NCBI RefSeq assembly: GCF_020883495.1
Contig: NZ_CP086610.1
Coordinates: 2,833,501-2,897,500, forward strand
Length of the DNA: 64,000 nucleotides
Direction of reading: 5' to 3'
DNA from: Shinella zoogloeoides
GTDB taxonomy: Bacteria; Pseudomonadota; Alphaproteobacteria; Rhizobiales; Rhizobiaceae
The notes beneath the pieces were generated by a model. The model made no database searches. It had not been told where the DNA came from and saw nothing but the letters and a program-made list of their open reading frames with translations. Of this stretch, positions 1 through 8,474 are shown piece after piece; the stretch's first letter is position 1, and every line of letters begins with the position of its first letter. The translations under genes and the position numbers were made by a program.

Positions 1-62
1 TGCACGGCGACCCAAGCGCCGAACGCGCGCCGCCCCTGACGGCGCCACTCAAGTGGGGACAT

Positions 63-968
63 ATGGATACACTGACCCGAATCCGGGCCTTCATCGACGT
101 GGTCGATGCCGAAGGCTTTTCCGCAGCTTCGCGCAAGACCGGGCGGTCCAAGGCGCTGCTGTCCAAATATGTGCGCGAGCTGGAGGACGAGCTGGGCACG
201 CTGCTGCTCAACCGCACCACCCGCCAGTTCTCCATGACCGAGCCGGGCCACACCTATTACCGCACCGCCTCCGATATCCTGAAGGAGATCGACAATCTCG
301 CCGATCTCGTGCGCGAGAAGAACACGGACCTGCGCGGCAAGCTGAAGGTCTCCGCCCCGCGCACCTTCGTCGATGCCGATATCGGCCAGTCGCTCATCGA
401 CTTCGGCAAGGAGCATCCCGAGCTTTCGCTGGAGATCGTCTCGGACGACCGCTTCGTCGATCTGGTCGAGGAAGGTTTCGATGTGGCGATCCGCATCACG
501 CGGCTGGAGGATTCCGCCCTCATCGCCCGCAAGCTCGGCGATTTCTATCTCAAGATCTGTGTGACGCAGGACTTCCTCGAGCGCGTCGGCCCGATCGACC
601 ATCCGAGCGACCTCGCCCGCCTTCCCTGCATCATAGACACCAACGGCAAGTCGCACAGCAACTGGCGCTTCGTCGACGAGAAGGGCGCGGGCTTTTCGGT
701 GCCGGTCGGCGGCCATATCGAGGTCAACAGCCCGACGGCCGCCGTGCGCGCCGCGGCAAGCGGCCTCGGCGTCGCGCAGGTTCCGGCCTTCATCGCCCGG
801 TCCTGCCTGGAATCGGGCAGGATCGTCTCGATCCTCGAAGATTACCTGCCGACCGACCGCGGCATCTACGCGATCTACCCGCATCGCCGCTACCTGCCCG
901 CGAAAGTGCGCACCTTCGTCGATTTCCTGCATGCATGGTTCCGCCGCCATCCCGGCATCGAAGCCTGA
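63..968 (+). CDS. LysR-family transcriptional regulator
   Basis: This 301-residue protein has the standard LysR layout. A winged helix-turn-helix occupies roughly residues 1-60 (it opens MDTLTRIRAFIDVVDAEGF, with helix residues around SKALLSKYVRELEDELG), and a periplasmic-binding-protein-like effector domain follows from about residue 90. Length is normal for the family. The ATG at 63 is preceded by a GTGGGG ribosome site. LysR proteins usually control a divergent neighbour, which would lie left of the window, so the target and inducer are unknown. The next gene on the same strand starts 73 bases after the stop and looks unrelated (metal homeostasis). Confidence 0.9.
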   Translation: MDTLTRIRAFIDVVDAEGFSAASRKTGRSKALLSKYVRELEDELGTLLLNRTTRQFSMTEPGHTYYRTASDILKEIDNLADLVREKNTDLRGKLKVSAPRTFVDADIGQSLIDFGKEHPELSLEIVSDDRFVDLVEEGFDVAIRITRLEDSALIARKLGDFYLKICVTQDFLERVGPIDHPSDLARLPCIIDTNGKSHSNWRFVDEKGAGFSVPVGGHIEVNSPTAAVRAAASGLGVAQVPAFIARSCLESGRIVSILEDYLPTDRGIYAIYPHRRYLPAKVRTFVDFLHAWFRRHPGIEA

Positions 969-1041
969 CACGGTCCCAATTCCGGCCTATTTGCCGTACA
1001 TTCAGACCGCTGATTCACGCCGCCCGAGAGGATCGAAATCC

Positions 1042-1683
1042 ATGCGCTTCCTGCCCTGCCTGATTGCCGGAGCGGCCCTCCTCGCCCCGGCCGCGGCCTT
1101 CGCCCATCCGCATATCTTCGCGCAGGCCCGGCTGGAAGTGGTGGCGGGCGAGGACGGCACGATCAGCGAATTGCGCAATGTCTGGCGCTTCGACGAGATG
1201 TTCTCGGCCAGCGTCGTCATGGATTTCGACAAGAACAGCAACGCCCAGCTCGACCCGGACGAGCTTGCCGAAGTGGGCAAGACCGTACTCGAATCGCTGG
1301 AGGAGTTCAGCTACTACACGACGATCACCGAGGACGGGAAAACCGTGAAGGTCGGCAAGCCCGACGCGATCAATGTCGACTTCAAGGACGGCCAGCTCCT
1401 GATGTTCTTCACGGTCAAGCCCGGCGAGACCATGCCGCTCAAGGGCAAGCTCACCTTCGGCGTCTATGATCCCACCATGTATGCGGCGATGGATTTCGCC
1501 TCCGACGACGACCTCGTCGCCATCGGCGACAAGCTCGCCGCCTGCAAGCGCGCGGTGGTCCGGCCCGATCCGGACGAGGTGCTGGCGCAGAACCAGGACA
1601 GCCTGACGGAAGCCTTCTTCAACGACCCGGCGGGCACCGACATGTCGAAGCTCTTCGCGACGCGGCTGGAGCTGACATGCTGA
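1042..1683 (+). CDS. DUF1007 family periplasmic protein
   Basis: A 213-residue exported protein. It begins with a cleavable signal peptide (MRFLPCLIAGAALLAPAAAFA) and continues with the HPHIFAQARLEV segment typical of DUF1007 proteins. The ATG at 1042 was preferred over an upstream in-frame ATG at 931 because it sits behind GAGAGGATCG and starts directly with the signal peptide. Its stop overlaps the start of the NicO transporter by seven bases, so the two are translationally coupled. DUF1007 proteins commonly accompany nickel/cobalt or zinc transporters. A role as a periplasmic metal-handling partner is inferred from that association. The acidic DKNSNAQLDPDE stretch resembles an EF-hand-like loop. 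Confidence 0.85.
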   Translation: MRFLPCLIAGAALLAPAAAFAHPHIFAQARLEVVAGEDGTISELRNVWRFDEMFSASVVMDFDKNSNAQLDPDELAEVGKTVLESLEEFSYYTTITEDGKTVKVGKPDAINVDFKDGQLLMFFTVKPGETMPLKGKLTFGVYDPTMYAAMDFASDDDLVAIGDKLAACKRAVVRPDPDEVLAQNQDSLTEAFFNDPAGTDMSKLFATRLELTC

Positions 1684-2663
1684 CCCGCGAGCGCGCCTTC
1701 ACCCTGATCGCTCTGACGCTTGCCGCCGCCTCCATTGCAACATTCGCCCATGCCCAGTCCCCTCTCGGCATCGGCTCGGCCGAACCCGGCTTCAACACGA
1801 CCGGCACCTTCGGCGGCCTCTTTGCCTGGATCAACGCGCAGCAGCAGGGCTTCTACCGCCTGATGACCGGCGCGCTGAAGGACATGCGCGAGACCCCGTG
1901 GGCGGCCTCGACGCTCGTCGGCCTCTCCTTCGCCTATGGCGTCTTCCACGCCGCCGGCCCCGGCCATGGCAAGGCCGTCATCTCCTCCTACATGCTGGCG
2001 AACGAGCTGGAGCTGAAGCGCGGCGTGCTGCTTTCCTTCCTCTCCTCGATCCTGCAGGGCCTCGTCGCCATCCTGCTCGTCGGCGCGGCCTATCTTTTCC
2101 TGCGCGGCACCACGGTTTCCATGACCGACGCCACAAGGGCGCTCGAAATCGGCAGCTACGCGCTCATCGCCCTGTTCGGCGCATGGCTGCTCTACAAGAA
2201 GCTGCGGCCGGCCCCGGTGCGGCCCGCCTCCACGCTCGGCATCTCGGCCGTCGAGGTTCACGGGCATCAGCACCATGCCGGCGAGGTCTGCGCGACCTGC
2301 GGCCACGCCCATGCGCCGGACCCGTCGCTGCTGAAGGGCGACCGTTTCGCACTCCGCGAGGCGTGGTCCGCCATCGTCGCCGTGGGGCTACGCCCCTGCT
2401 CGGGCGCGCTGATCGTCCTGAGCTTCGCCCTGCTGAACGGGCTTTATCTCGGCGGCATGCTCGCGGTCCTCGCCATGTCCATCGGCACGGCCATCACCGT
2501 CTCCATCCTCGCCACGCTCGCCGTCACCGCCAAGGGCGCGGCGGTACGCTTTGCCGGCAATGGCTCGGCGGCGCAACGCGTCGGCACCGCCATCGAGATC
2601 GGCGGGGCGGCGCTGGTGATGGTTCTCGGATTGCTATTGCTGGGCGCGGCGCTACAGGCCTAG
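1677..2663 (+). CDS. NicO/RcnA-family nickel-cobalt transporter
   Basis: A 328-residue multispanning inner-membrane protein. It carries the family signature FHAAGPGHGKAV at about residues 90-101 and a second conserved GLRPCSGAL segment at about residues 238-246. Between them lies a histidine/cysteine-rich cytoplasmic loop (VHGHQHHAGEVCATCGHAHA, about 195-215) suited to metal binding, as in RcnA-type exporters. An N-terminal hydrophobic stretch ending in AHAQ may be a signal anchor. It is coupled to the preceding DUF1007 gene. Efflux of Ni/Co is the best guess by similarity to RcnA, but uptake members exist in the superfamily and metal and direction cannot be read from sequence alone. Confidence 0.87.
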   Translation: MLTRERAFTLIALTLAAASIATFAHAQSPLGIGSAEPGFNTTGTFGGLFAWINAQQQGFYRLMTGALKDMRETPWAASTLVGLSFAYGVFHAAGPGHGKAVISSYMLANELELKRGVLLSFLSSILQGLVAILLVGAAYLFLRGTTVSMTDATRALEIGSYALIALFGAWLLYKKLRPAPVRPASTLGISAVEVHGHQHHAGEVCATCGHAHAPDPSLLKGDRFALREAWSAIVAVGLRPCSGALIVLSFALLNGLYLGGMLAVLAMSIGTAITVSILATLAVTAKGAAVRFAGNGSAAQRVGTAIEIGGAALVMVLGLLLLGAALQA

Positions 2664-2872
2664 CCTTCCCGGTTCCGCTGGTAACGCGCCCGCAGCCAGA
2701 ACAACAGGAAGAAGCCGAGCACCAGCAGCGTGCCGAACACGCCCGCCAGCCAGGGCGAGACGTCGCCGAGCGCGATCATGACACGCGGCAGGAAATAGAA
2801 CACGACGCCCGTGCCGAGCAGGATCACGAGTGCGGCAATCGCCGCCGACTTACCCTTGCCGTCCTCGCTCAT
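2660..2872 (-). CDS. Small two-helix membrane protein, unknown function
   Basis: A 70-residue protein with two hydrophobic helices (about residues 10-30 and 40-60) and a positively charged C-terminus (RARYQRNREG), so it probably sits in the inner membrane with both ends in the cytoplasm. I do not recognise the family. Its ATG at 2872 overlaps the stop of the upstream acetyltransferase gene in an ATGA arrangement, which argues that it is a real translationally coupled gene. Its stop overlaps the end of the convergent transporter gene by four bases. Confidence 0.65.
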   Translation of the reverse strand: MSEDGKGKSAAIAALVILLGTGVVFYFLPRVMIALGDVSPWLAGVFGTLLVLGFFLLFWLRARYQRNREG

Positions 2873-3555
2873 GCCGTCCCCGCCAGTTCCGCGCGAATAT
2901 CCTCGAGCCTGCACTTCTGGTTGCCCTCGGCATCGAAATTGCCGGGCGAGAGCCAGGCGGCGAAGGCCTTGTCGAGAGCCGGCCATTCGCTGTCGATGAT
3001 CGAGAACCAGGCGGTGTCGCGATTCTCGCCCTTGGAAAGCATGTGCTGGCGGAAGACACCCTCGAAGGTGAAGCCGAGGCGGGCGGCCGTGCGCTTGCTG
3101 GCCGCGTTGTCGTTGTGGCACTTCCATTCGTAGCGGCGGTAGCCGAGGTCTTCGAAGACATGCTTGGCGAGCAGATACTGCGCCTCGGTGGAGAGCGGCG
3201 AGCGCGACATGCCGCCGCCATGGGCGATGCCGCCGATCTCGACGACGCCGTTGGCCGGGTCCGGCCGCATGTAATGCGCCATGCCGACCGGCTTGCCGCT
3301 TGCCTTGTCGACGATCACCTCACGCACCCAGCCCGATTTGATCGCGCCTTCGGACCACGTATCGAAGCCCTCGATGCCGGTGAAATCGGCCTGCGCGAAA
3401 TAGCGCAGCAGCGGATTGATCTCCATGCCGCCGAAGGCGTCCCAGAGGGGCTGGAGATGCTTTGCGCGATCATAGGGTTCGATGCGCACATAACGGCCTT
3501 CGAGCGCCACGGGCGCCGGCGGCGGGCAACCCTTCCAGTCCTTGAGATCGCGCAT
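2869..3555 (-). CDS. GNAT family N-acetyltransferase (RimJ/RimL type)
   Basis: A 228-residue acetyltransferase of the RimJ/RimL-like group, which transfers acetyl from acetyl-CoA to an amine. The substrate is unknown. It has the opening LEGRYVRIEPYDRAKH, a central strand VVEIGGIAHGGGMSRS, and the conserved C-terminal NDNAASKRTAARLGFTFEGV, which corresponds to the acetyl-CoA-binding and closing segments. The start at 3555 was chosen over a longer reading because GGAGG lies a few bases upstream and the N-terminus then matches the family. It forms a two-gene unit with the small membrane protein downstream. Confidence 0.88.
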   Translation of the reverse strand: MRDLKDWKGCPPPAPVALEGRYVRIEPYDRAKHLQPLWDAFGGMEINPLLRYFAQADFTGIEGFDTWSEGAIKSGWVREVIVDKASGKPVGMAHYMRPDPANGVVEIGGIAHGGGMSRSPLSTEAQYLLAKHVFEDLGYRRYEWKCHNDNAASKRTAARLGFTFEGVFRQHMLSKGENRDTAWFSIIDSEWPALDKAFAAWLSPGNFDAEGNQKCRLEDIRAELAGTA

Positions 3556-3653
3556 GAAAATCCTCCTTCGGTCTTGCCGAAGGGATAGAGCAGCCGGCGA
3601 GCCGAAGCAATCGGCAAAGCGGGGAGCGGCGTTCGGCCGCTCCCTGACGATCG

Positions 3654-4346
3654 TCAAACCTTGGCTGCGGAAACCGTCGCCTCGATATGATCGACCAGCG
3701 CATCGGCAAGGCCGAGGCGGCCGGCGAGCAGGTCGAGATAACCCCGCTCGGCGCGCGTTTCCGGCTCGATGGCAAGGCGCGAAGCGGTATAGAGCTCGAC
3801 ACGCTGCTCCTCGGTCGCCGCGGCAGCGACGATTGCGTCGAGATCGACGGGGTTGGCAAGTTCCTGTTCGAGGAACTGCGCGGCATCCGCGCCGAGACCG
3901 GAGACCTTGAGCTTGTCCATGATGCGGGCGCGCTCCGTATCGTCGATATGGCCGTCGGCGCGGGAGGCCGCGATCATGGCGCGCACGAGGATAAGGGCGA
4001 AATCGGTGCTGACGGCTTCGGGATGGAAACCGGAATCGGCCGGCGGCGGCAGGAGCTCGGGCGTGCCGGCCTGTGTGGTCTCGGCCGGGTTCTGGCCGTC
4101 GCGGTAATTCTTGTAGGCCTGGTAGCCGAGACCGGCGATGGCGGCGAGGCTGCCGATCTTCAGCGCCGAGCCGGCGACCTTGCGCCCGCTGTCCGTGCCC
4201 AGCAGCACGCCGGCAATGGCGATGCTGGCAAGCGGATTGTCCTTGGCAAGCTGGGTGACCTGACCGGCGCGGTCGCGCACGGTTCCGCCCGCGCCGGGCA
4301 CCTGCGAACCGAGGAACTGGTCGAGCAACTTCTTGGCGTCAAACAT
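3654..4346 (-). CDS. DUF533 (YebE-like, TerB-fold) membrane-associated protein
   Basis: A 230-residue protein starting MFDAKKLLDQFLGSQ. It has a glycine-rich N-terminal part, a hydrophobic segment at about residues 55-80 (LASIAIAGVLLG and following), a linker, and a C-terminal helical domain with the motif MIAASRADGHIDDTERARI. That motif is the acidic TerB-like signature seen in DUF533/YebE proteins. The family is tied to the inner membrane, but no firm biochemical role is known. The start at 4346 was preferred to an earlier ATG because it gives the usual DUF533 N-terminus. It is probably a single-gene unit. Confidence 0.85.
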   Translation of the reverse strand: MFDAKKLLDQFLGSQVPGAGGTVRDRAGQVTQLAKDNPLASIAIAGVLLGTDSGRKVAGSALKIGSLAAIAGLGYQAYKNYRDGQNPAETTQAGTPELLPPPADSGFHPEAVSTDFALILVRAMIAASRADGHIDDTERARIMDKLKVSGLGADAAQFLEQELANPVDLDAIVAAAATEEQRVELYTASRLAIEPETRAERGYLDLLAGRLGLADALVDHIEATVSAAKV

Positions 4347-4428
4347 GGGCGTCTCCGTTTTCTCCTCGCGCGGCAGGGGCCGGCTGCAAGGCAAGATAGG
4401 AACGCGCATGCCGAATTACAAACGCATA

Positions 4429-4451
4429 ACGGGCGACCGAAGGCCGCCCGT
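4429..4451 (-). terminator. Probable Rho-independent terminator of the aldolase gene
   Basis: On the minus strand an ACGGGCG/CGCCCGT stem, continued by an inner CC/GG pair around a TTC loop, lies just after the stop of the KDPG aldolase gene. It is followed by TTATGCGTTT. The T-run is interrupted, so the call is moderate. Confidence 0.5.
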
Positions 4452-4472
4452 CTGCAATTGCGTTGAACCATC

Positions 4473-5111
4473 TCAGCCCTTGAGGGCGGCGGCCTCGGCG
4501 GCGAGCTTCTCGATGCCCGCCCAGTCGCCCCTGGCGACAAGCTCCTTCGGCGCGACCCACGAGCCGCCGACGCACACGACGTTCGGCAGCGAGAGATAGT
4601 CGCGCGCATTGGCAAGCGAGATGCCGCCCGTCGGGCAGAACAGCGTGCCGGCAAGCGGCGAGGACAGCGACTTGAGGTAAGCCGCGCCGCCGGCCTGCTC
4701 GGCCGGGAAGAACTTCAGGACCTGATAGCCCTCTTCGCGAAGACCCATGACCTCGCTGGCGGTGGCCGCGCCGGGCAGCAGCGGGATTTCGCTGTCGGCC
4801 GCCGCGTCGATCAGCTCCTGCGTCGTGCCGGGGCTGACGATGAACTGCGAGCCGGCCTCGACCGCCGCCTCGAACTGCGCGGCATTGAGAATGGTGCCGG
4901 CGCCGGCGACGGCGCCCTCGACCTCATTGGCAACCGCGCGGATCGCCTCCAGCGCCGCCGTGGTGCGCAGGGTGATCTCGATCGCCTTCAGGCCGCCCGC
5001 CACCAGCGCGCGCGCCAGCGGAACCGCCGTCTTGACATCGTCGATGACGAGCACCGGAACGACCGGCTGCAGCTTCAGGACCGAAAGGAGCTTGGCGTTC
5101 TTCTCACGCAT
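4473..5111 (-). CDS. eda: 2-dehydro-3-deoxy-phosphogluconate (KDPG) aldolase
   Basis: A 212-residue class I aldolase that splits KDPG into pyruvate and glyceraldehyde-3-phosphate, the last step of the Entner-Doudoroff route that dominates sugar use in rhizobia. It may also act on 4-hydroxy-2-oxoglutarate. The Schiff-base lysine is in [12 protein letters not shown] (K133) and the catalytic glutamate in AIEITLRT (E45), the same numbering as the E. coli enzyme. The phosphate-binding FCPTGGI segment is present. The gene stands alone; no edd or zwf is adjacent. Confidence 0.95.
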   Translation of the reverse strand: MREKNAKLLSVLKLQPVVPVLVIDDVKTAVPLARALVAGGLKAIEITLRTTAALEAIRAVANEVEGAVAGAGTILNAAQFEAAVEAGSQFIVSPGTTQELIDAAADSEIPLLPGAATASEVMGLREEGYQVLKFFPAEQAGGAAYLKSLSSPLAGTLFCPTGGISLANARDYLSLPNVVCVGGSWVAPKELVARGDWAGIEKLAAEAAALKG

Positions 5112-5264
5112 GGCATGACCTTTTAAAACGATTGAATTGAGAGGGGAATACCGCGTCCGCGACGTTCTGTCGAGACTGATACGCGATTCATGACCTTGTC
5201 ATGACACACTTATCGTGTAGTGTGCCCCTCGCCCAAGCCCATCTCCAACAGCGAAAGCATGCCG

Positions 5265-5750
5265 ATGGCAAAAGAGATCGAGCGGAAGTTTCTGGTGTCG
5301 GGCCAGCGGTGGCGCACCTTCGCGGACGAAGGGATCGCCATACGGCAGGCCTATGTCGTGGCACAGGACGACCGGTCTCTCAGGGTTCGCATCTATGGCG
5401 ACGGGCGCGCGCGCATCACCCTCAAGGTCGGTCATACCGCGCTCGTGCGCGACGAATACGAATTCGATATCGACCGCGACGAGGCCGAGGACATGCTGCG
5501 CCATGCCATCGGCAACGTGATCGAGAAGGTGCGCTACAAGGTGGCGCACGAGGATCATGTCTGGGAGATCGACGTCTATGACGGCGTCCATCGCGGCCTC
5601 GTGATCGCCGAGGTCGAGCTGTCCTCCATCCATGACGAACCGGAAATGCCGAACTGGGTGGGCCGGGAAGTGACGGGCGAGAGCCAGTATTCCAACCAGT
5701 CCATGGCGCTCGGCTTCAGCAACGGCGCGAGCCTGCGCCAGCTCGCCTGA
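5265..5750 (+). CDS. CYTH domain triphosphate-processing protein
   Basis: A 161-residue single-domain CYTH protein. It begins MAKEIERKFLV, with the ExExK signature (E4, E6, K8) that lines the triphosphate tunnel. Alternating basic and acidic strands follow (LRVRIYGDGRARITLK, DEYEFDI, VRYKV, WEIDVYDG, VIAEVEL). Members of this size are inorganic triphosphatases or, less often, class IV adenylate cyclases. The triphosphatase role is the safer inference. The ATG at 5265 puts the motif at the N-terminus as in relatives; a second ATG lies six bases upstream. The gene is separated by only 49 bases from trhO. Confidence 0.88.
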   Translation: MAKEIERKFLVSGQRWRTFADEGIAIRQAYVVAQDDRSLRVRIYGDGRARITLKVGHTALVRDEYEFDIDRDEAEDMLRHAIGNVIEKVRYKVAHEDHVWEIDVYDGVHRGLVIAEVELSSIHDEPEMPNWVGREVTGESQYSNQSMALGFSNGASLRQLA

Positions 5751-5799
5751 GCTGCTACGCCGCATTGCCTGAAATGCGCCGAAGCTGTATGTGGCGGCC

Positions 5800-6738
5800 A
5801 TGACAAACACGTTCTCCACGCCCGACGAGACCGACGGCTTCCTGGTCGCCGCGCTCTATCATTTCGTTTCGGTTCCGCATTTTGCGGAGCTGCGCGCGCC
5901 CCTGCAGTCGCTCTGCGAGGAATATGACGTACGCGGCACGCTGCTGCTGGCCCATGAGGGCATCAACGGCACGATTGCGGGACCGGCGGACGGCATCCGC
6001 ACCGTGCTTTCCTTCCTGCGCCGCCAGCCGGAATTTGCCACGCTGGAGCACAAGGAAAGCTGGGCGAGCGAGATGCCCTTCCTGCGCATGAAGGTGCGGC
6101 TGAAGAAGGAGATCGTCACCATGGGCGTCGAGGATATCGACCCCAACCGCTCCGTCGGCACCTATGTGGCGCCCGAGGACTGGAACGCGCTGATCACCGA
6201 TCCGGGCACCATCCTCATCGACACGCGCAACGACTATGAGACGGCCATCGGCATGTTCAAGGGCGCGGTCGATCCAAACACCAAGACCTTCCGCGAGTTC
6301 CCCGACTGGGTGCGCCAGAACACCGGCCTACACAACAAGCCGAAGATCGCCATGTATTGCACCGGCGGCATCCGCTGCGAGAAGGCGACCGCCTTCATGA
6401 AGGAGCAGGGTTTCGACGAGGTCTACCACCTCAAGGGCGGCATCCTGAAATATCTGGAGGAAGTGCCGCCGGAGGAAAGCCTGTGGGAAGGCGCCTGCTT
6501 CGTCTTCGACGAGCGCGTCTCCGTGCTGCATGGGCTGGAGGAAGGCGAGCACAAGCTCTGCCGCGCCTGCCGCCATCCGCTGACCGCCGAGGAAATCACC
6601 TCCCCGCTCTACGAGGCCGGCGTCTCCTGCCCGCATTGCCACGGCGAGCGCAGCGAGGAAGACCGCATGCGCTTCCGCCAGCGGCAGAAGCAGATGGACC
6701 TTGCCCGGGAGCGCGGCGAGCGGCATCTCGGGAAGTAA
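5800..6738 (+). CDS. trhO: tRNA uridine(34) hydroxylase, rhodanese-like
   Basis: A 312-residue YceA/TrhO family protein that makes 5-hydroxyuridine at the wobble position of tRNA using molecular oxygen. It has the N-terminal acylphosphatase-like region ([17 protein letters not shown]), a rhodanese domain with the active-site cysteine in [12 protein letters not shown] (C187), and a C-terminal cysteine-rich segment ([17 protein letters not shown]) that probably binds metal. The family start is near [10 protein letters not shown] at 5800; a GTG in frame at 5791 is an alternative. A RIME-like repeat lies immediately after the stop. Confidence 0.92.
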   Translation: MTNTFSTPDETDGFLVAALYHFVSVPHFAELRAPLQSLCEEYDVRGTLLLAHEGINGTIAGPADGIRTVLSFLRRQPEFATLEHKESWASEMPFLRMKVRLKKEIVTMGVEDIDPNRSVGTYVAPEDWNALITDPGTILIDTRNDYETAIGMFKGAVDPNTKTFREFPDWVRQNTGLHNKPKIAMYCTGGIRCEKATAFMKEQGFDEVYHLKGGILKYLEEVPPEESLWEGACFVFDERVSVLHGLEEGEHKLCRACRHPLTAEEITSPLYEAGVSCPHCHGERSEEDRMRFRQRQKQMDLARERGERHLGK

Positions 6739-6751
6739 GGGGCGGAAAGCT

Positions 6752-6912
6752 GCCCCTCATCCCGCTGCCGCGACCTTCTCCCCGCAAGCGGGGAGAAGGG
6801 GAACGCCGTACCGGTTTCCCGTAAATTCAGCCGATAGAAGGAAGGGGCGGCATCGCCCCAAGTCCCTTCTCCCCGCTTGCGGGGAGAAGGTGCCGGCAGG
6901 CGGATGAGGGGC
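6752..6912. repeat. RIME-like palindromic intergenic element, copy 1
   Basis: The element starts GCCCCTCAT and ends ATGAGGGGC, so its tips are inverted repeats. Inside are two strong 26-base palindromes, CCTTCTCCCCGC-aa-GCGGGGAGAAGG at 6774-6799 and the same with a tt centre at 6865-6890, separated by about 65 bases of unrelated-looking sequence. The architecture (two palindromes in a mosaic of roughly 120-160 bases between genes) fits the Rhizobium-specific intergenic mosaic element. It lies between the convergent trhO and beta-glucosidase genes. Confidence 0.85.
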
Positions 6913-6922
6913 CGACGCAGGC

Positions 6923-8296
6923 TCAGCCCGCGCGGTGGTTCCCCTTCGGGAACGCACCCGCCAGCGCGCCATACCAATGGCCGCTCTTCTTCACCGTGCG
7001 CACCTGCGTCTCGTAATCGACATGCACGATGCCGAAGCGCATGCGGTAGCCTTCCGCCCATTCGAAATTGTCCATGAGGCTCCAGGCGAAGTAACCGCGC
7101 ATCGGATAGCCTTCGCCGATGAGGTCCGCCGTCACGCCGAGATGCTCGGCGATGTAGTCGAGGCGCGGCTGGTCGTCCACCGTGCCGTTCTCCACGCCCA
7201 TATTGTAGCAGGCGCCGTTTTCCGTGATGTAGCAATCCGGCAGCCTATAGTCGGCATTGAGCTTGCGGATGAGATCGCCGAGCGCGGGGGCATAGACCTC
7301 CCAGCCGATATCCGTCTTGATATCGGCAACCGGCGGGGCCGGCACGGTCGCCGGGAACTCCGCGCCTTCGGTCGGATCGTCGGCGACGCGCATGGGCGTG
7401 TAATAGTTGAGGCCCCACCAGTCGAGCGGCTGGGCGATCGTCTCCATGTCGCCGGGTTCGATTGCCGGCATGCGGTGGCCGAGGGCGGAGAGGAAGCTTT
7501 CCGGATACTCGCCCTTGAAGACCGGGCCGAAGAAGACCCCATTGTGGAAATCGAAGGCGCGGTCGGCGGCGGCCTTGTCCGCCGGGCTGTCGCTGCCCGG
7601 ATAGACCGAATGGGCATTCAGCACGAGGCCGACGGGAAGGTCCGGGCGCTCGGCGCGGATCGCCGAAACGCCGAGGCCATGGGCGAGATTGGTGAAATGG
7701 AGGGCATGCAGCGCCGCATCCATGTTGCGCTCGCCAGGCGCGTGGATGCCGTAGAGGTGGCTGAGCCAGACGGAGCACCACGGCTCGTTGAAGGTCGCCA
7801 CCGCATCCAGCCGGTCGCCGAGCCGGGCGATGGCGGTCTTGGCGTAGCGCTGGAAGGCATAGGCCGTCTGCCGCGCCGTCCAGCCCCCCTCGCCCGCCAG
7901 CATCAGCGGCAGGTCCCAATGGTAGAGCGTGGCATAGGCCTTGATGCCGCGGGCCTTCAGGCCGTCGACGAGACGGTCGTAGAAATCCAGCCCCTTCTCG
8001 TTCACCGGCCCGGTGCCCTCGGGCACGATGCGCGGCCAGGCGATGGAGAAGCGATAGGCCTCGACGCCGAGCGACTGGATGAGGTCGAGGTCTTCCTCCA
8101 GCCGGTTGTAGTGATCGCAGGCGACATCGCCATTGTGCCGGCCGTAGACGCGACCCGGCATGTTGGAAAAGGCATCCCAGATCGACGGCTTGCGCCCATC
8201 CATCTTCGCCGCGCCCTCGATCTGAAACGCGGCGGTCGCCACGCCGAAGAGGAAATCGCCGGGAAAGCGGTCGGCAAGGGTCTTGGGATCGATCAT
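6923..8296 (-). CDS. Glycoside hydrolase family 1 beta-glucosidase
   Basis: A 457-residue GH1 enzyme that hydrolyses beta-linked glucosides by the retaining mechanism. The acid/base glutamate is in VATFNEPW (E171) and the nucleophile glutamate in CYITENGA (E359). The N-terminal FPGDFLFGVATAAFQIEG and the conserved YHWDLP are also present. There is no signal peptide, so it acts in the cytoplasm on imported disaccharides or aryl glucosides. The ATG at 8296 gives the usual family N-terminus. It is transcribed on its own, since a terminator separates it from the oxidoreductase upstream and it has its own promoter with a palindromic operator at 8339-8352. Confidence 0.94.
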   Translation of the reverse strand: MIDPKTLADRFPGDFLFGVATAAFQIEGAAKMDGRKPSIWDAFSNMPGRVYGRHNGDVACDHYNRLEEDLDLIQSLGVEAYRFSIAWPRIVPEGTGPVNEKGLDFYDRLVDGLKARGIKAYATLYHWDLPLMLAGEGGWTARQTAYAFQRYAKTAIARLGDRLDAVATFNEPWCSVWLSHLYGIHAPGERNMDAALHALHFTNLAHGLGVSAIRAERPDLPVGLVLNAHSVYPGSDSPADKAAADRAFDFHNGVFFGPVFKGEYPESFLSALGHRMPAIEPGDMETIAQPLDWWGLNYYTPMRVADDPTEGAEFPATVPAPPVADIKTDIGWEVYAPALGDLIRKLNADYRLPDCYITENGACYNMGVENGTVDDQPRLDYIAEHLGVTADLIGEGYPMRGYFAWSLMDNFEWAEGYRMRFGIVHVDYETQVRTVKKSGHWYGALAGAFPKGNHRAG

Positions 8297-8338
8297 CGGT
8301 CTTCTCTGCCTTGGAGGGATTTCGCCGCAAAGCGGCAC

Positions 8339-8376
8339 CTGCAACGTTGCAGTAACGCCATTTCGGGAAAAGTCAA
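8339..8376 (-). promoter_or_regulatory. Promoter and LacI-type operator of the beta-glucosidase gene
   Basis: CTGCAACGTTGCAG at 8339-8352 is a perfect 14-base palindrome centred on CG, the usual shape of LacI-family operators. A TTGACT -35-like hexamer lies upstream on the minus strand at 8371-8376. With 16-base spacing the operator covers the -10 region, fitting repression. Which regulator binds is unknown; the sequence differs from the other operators in this block. Confidence 0.6.
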
Positions 8377-8426
8377 TCAGCCGGCACCGAATCCGCCATG
8401 CCTGCGGCATCGCCCGCCCAACGCAA

Positions 8427-8452
8427 AGAGGCCAGCCGCAGGGCTGGCCTCT
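8427..8452 (-). terminator. Rho-independent terminator after the Gfo/Idh/MocA gene
   Basis: A perfect 11-base stem AGAGGCCAGCC/GGCTGGCCTCT with a four-base loop lies 22 bases beyond the stop of the oxidoreductase gene. On the minus strand it is followed by TTGCGTT, a weak T-tract. Confidence 0.7.
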
Positions 8453-8474
8453 CTTCATACCAATGCCGGCGATC

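Noticed and set aside
1..39. Possible tail of an upstream plus-strand gene ending at a TGA at 37-39
   Set aside because: Only 12 codons are visible and nothing identifies a protein, so it cannot be supported as a feature.
6752..6912. Reading the twin palindromes as a CRISPR-like array or transposon ends
   Set aside because: There are only two palindromes in opposite context per locus, no regular spacers, no transposase and no target duplication; a RIME-type element explains them better.
6701..6972. Short frames reading through the palindromic repeats (with peptides such as LLPACGEK)
   Set aside because: The same peptide recurs at every RIME-like copy and arises from the repeat; it is not evidence for small genes.
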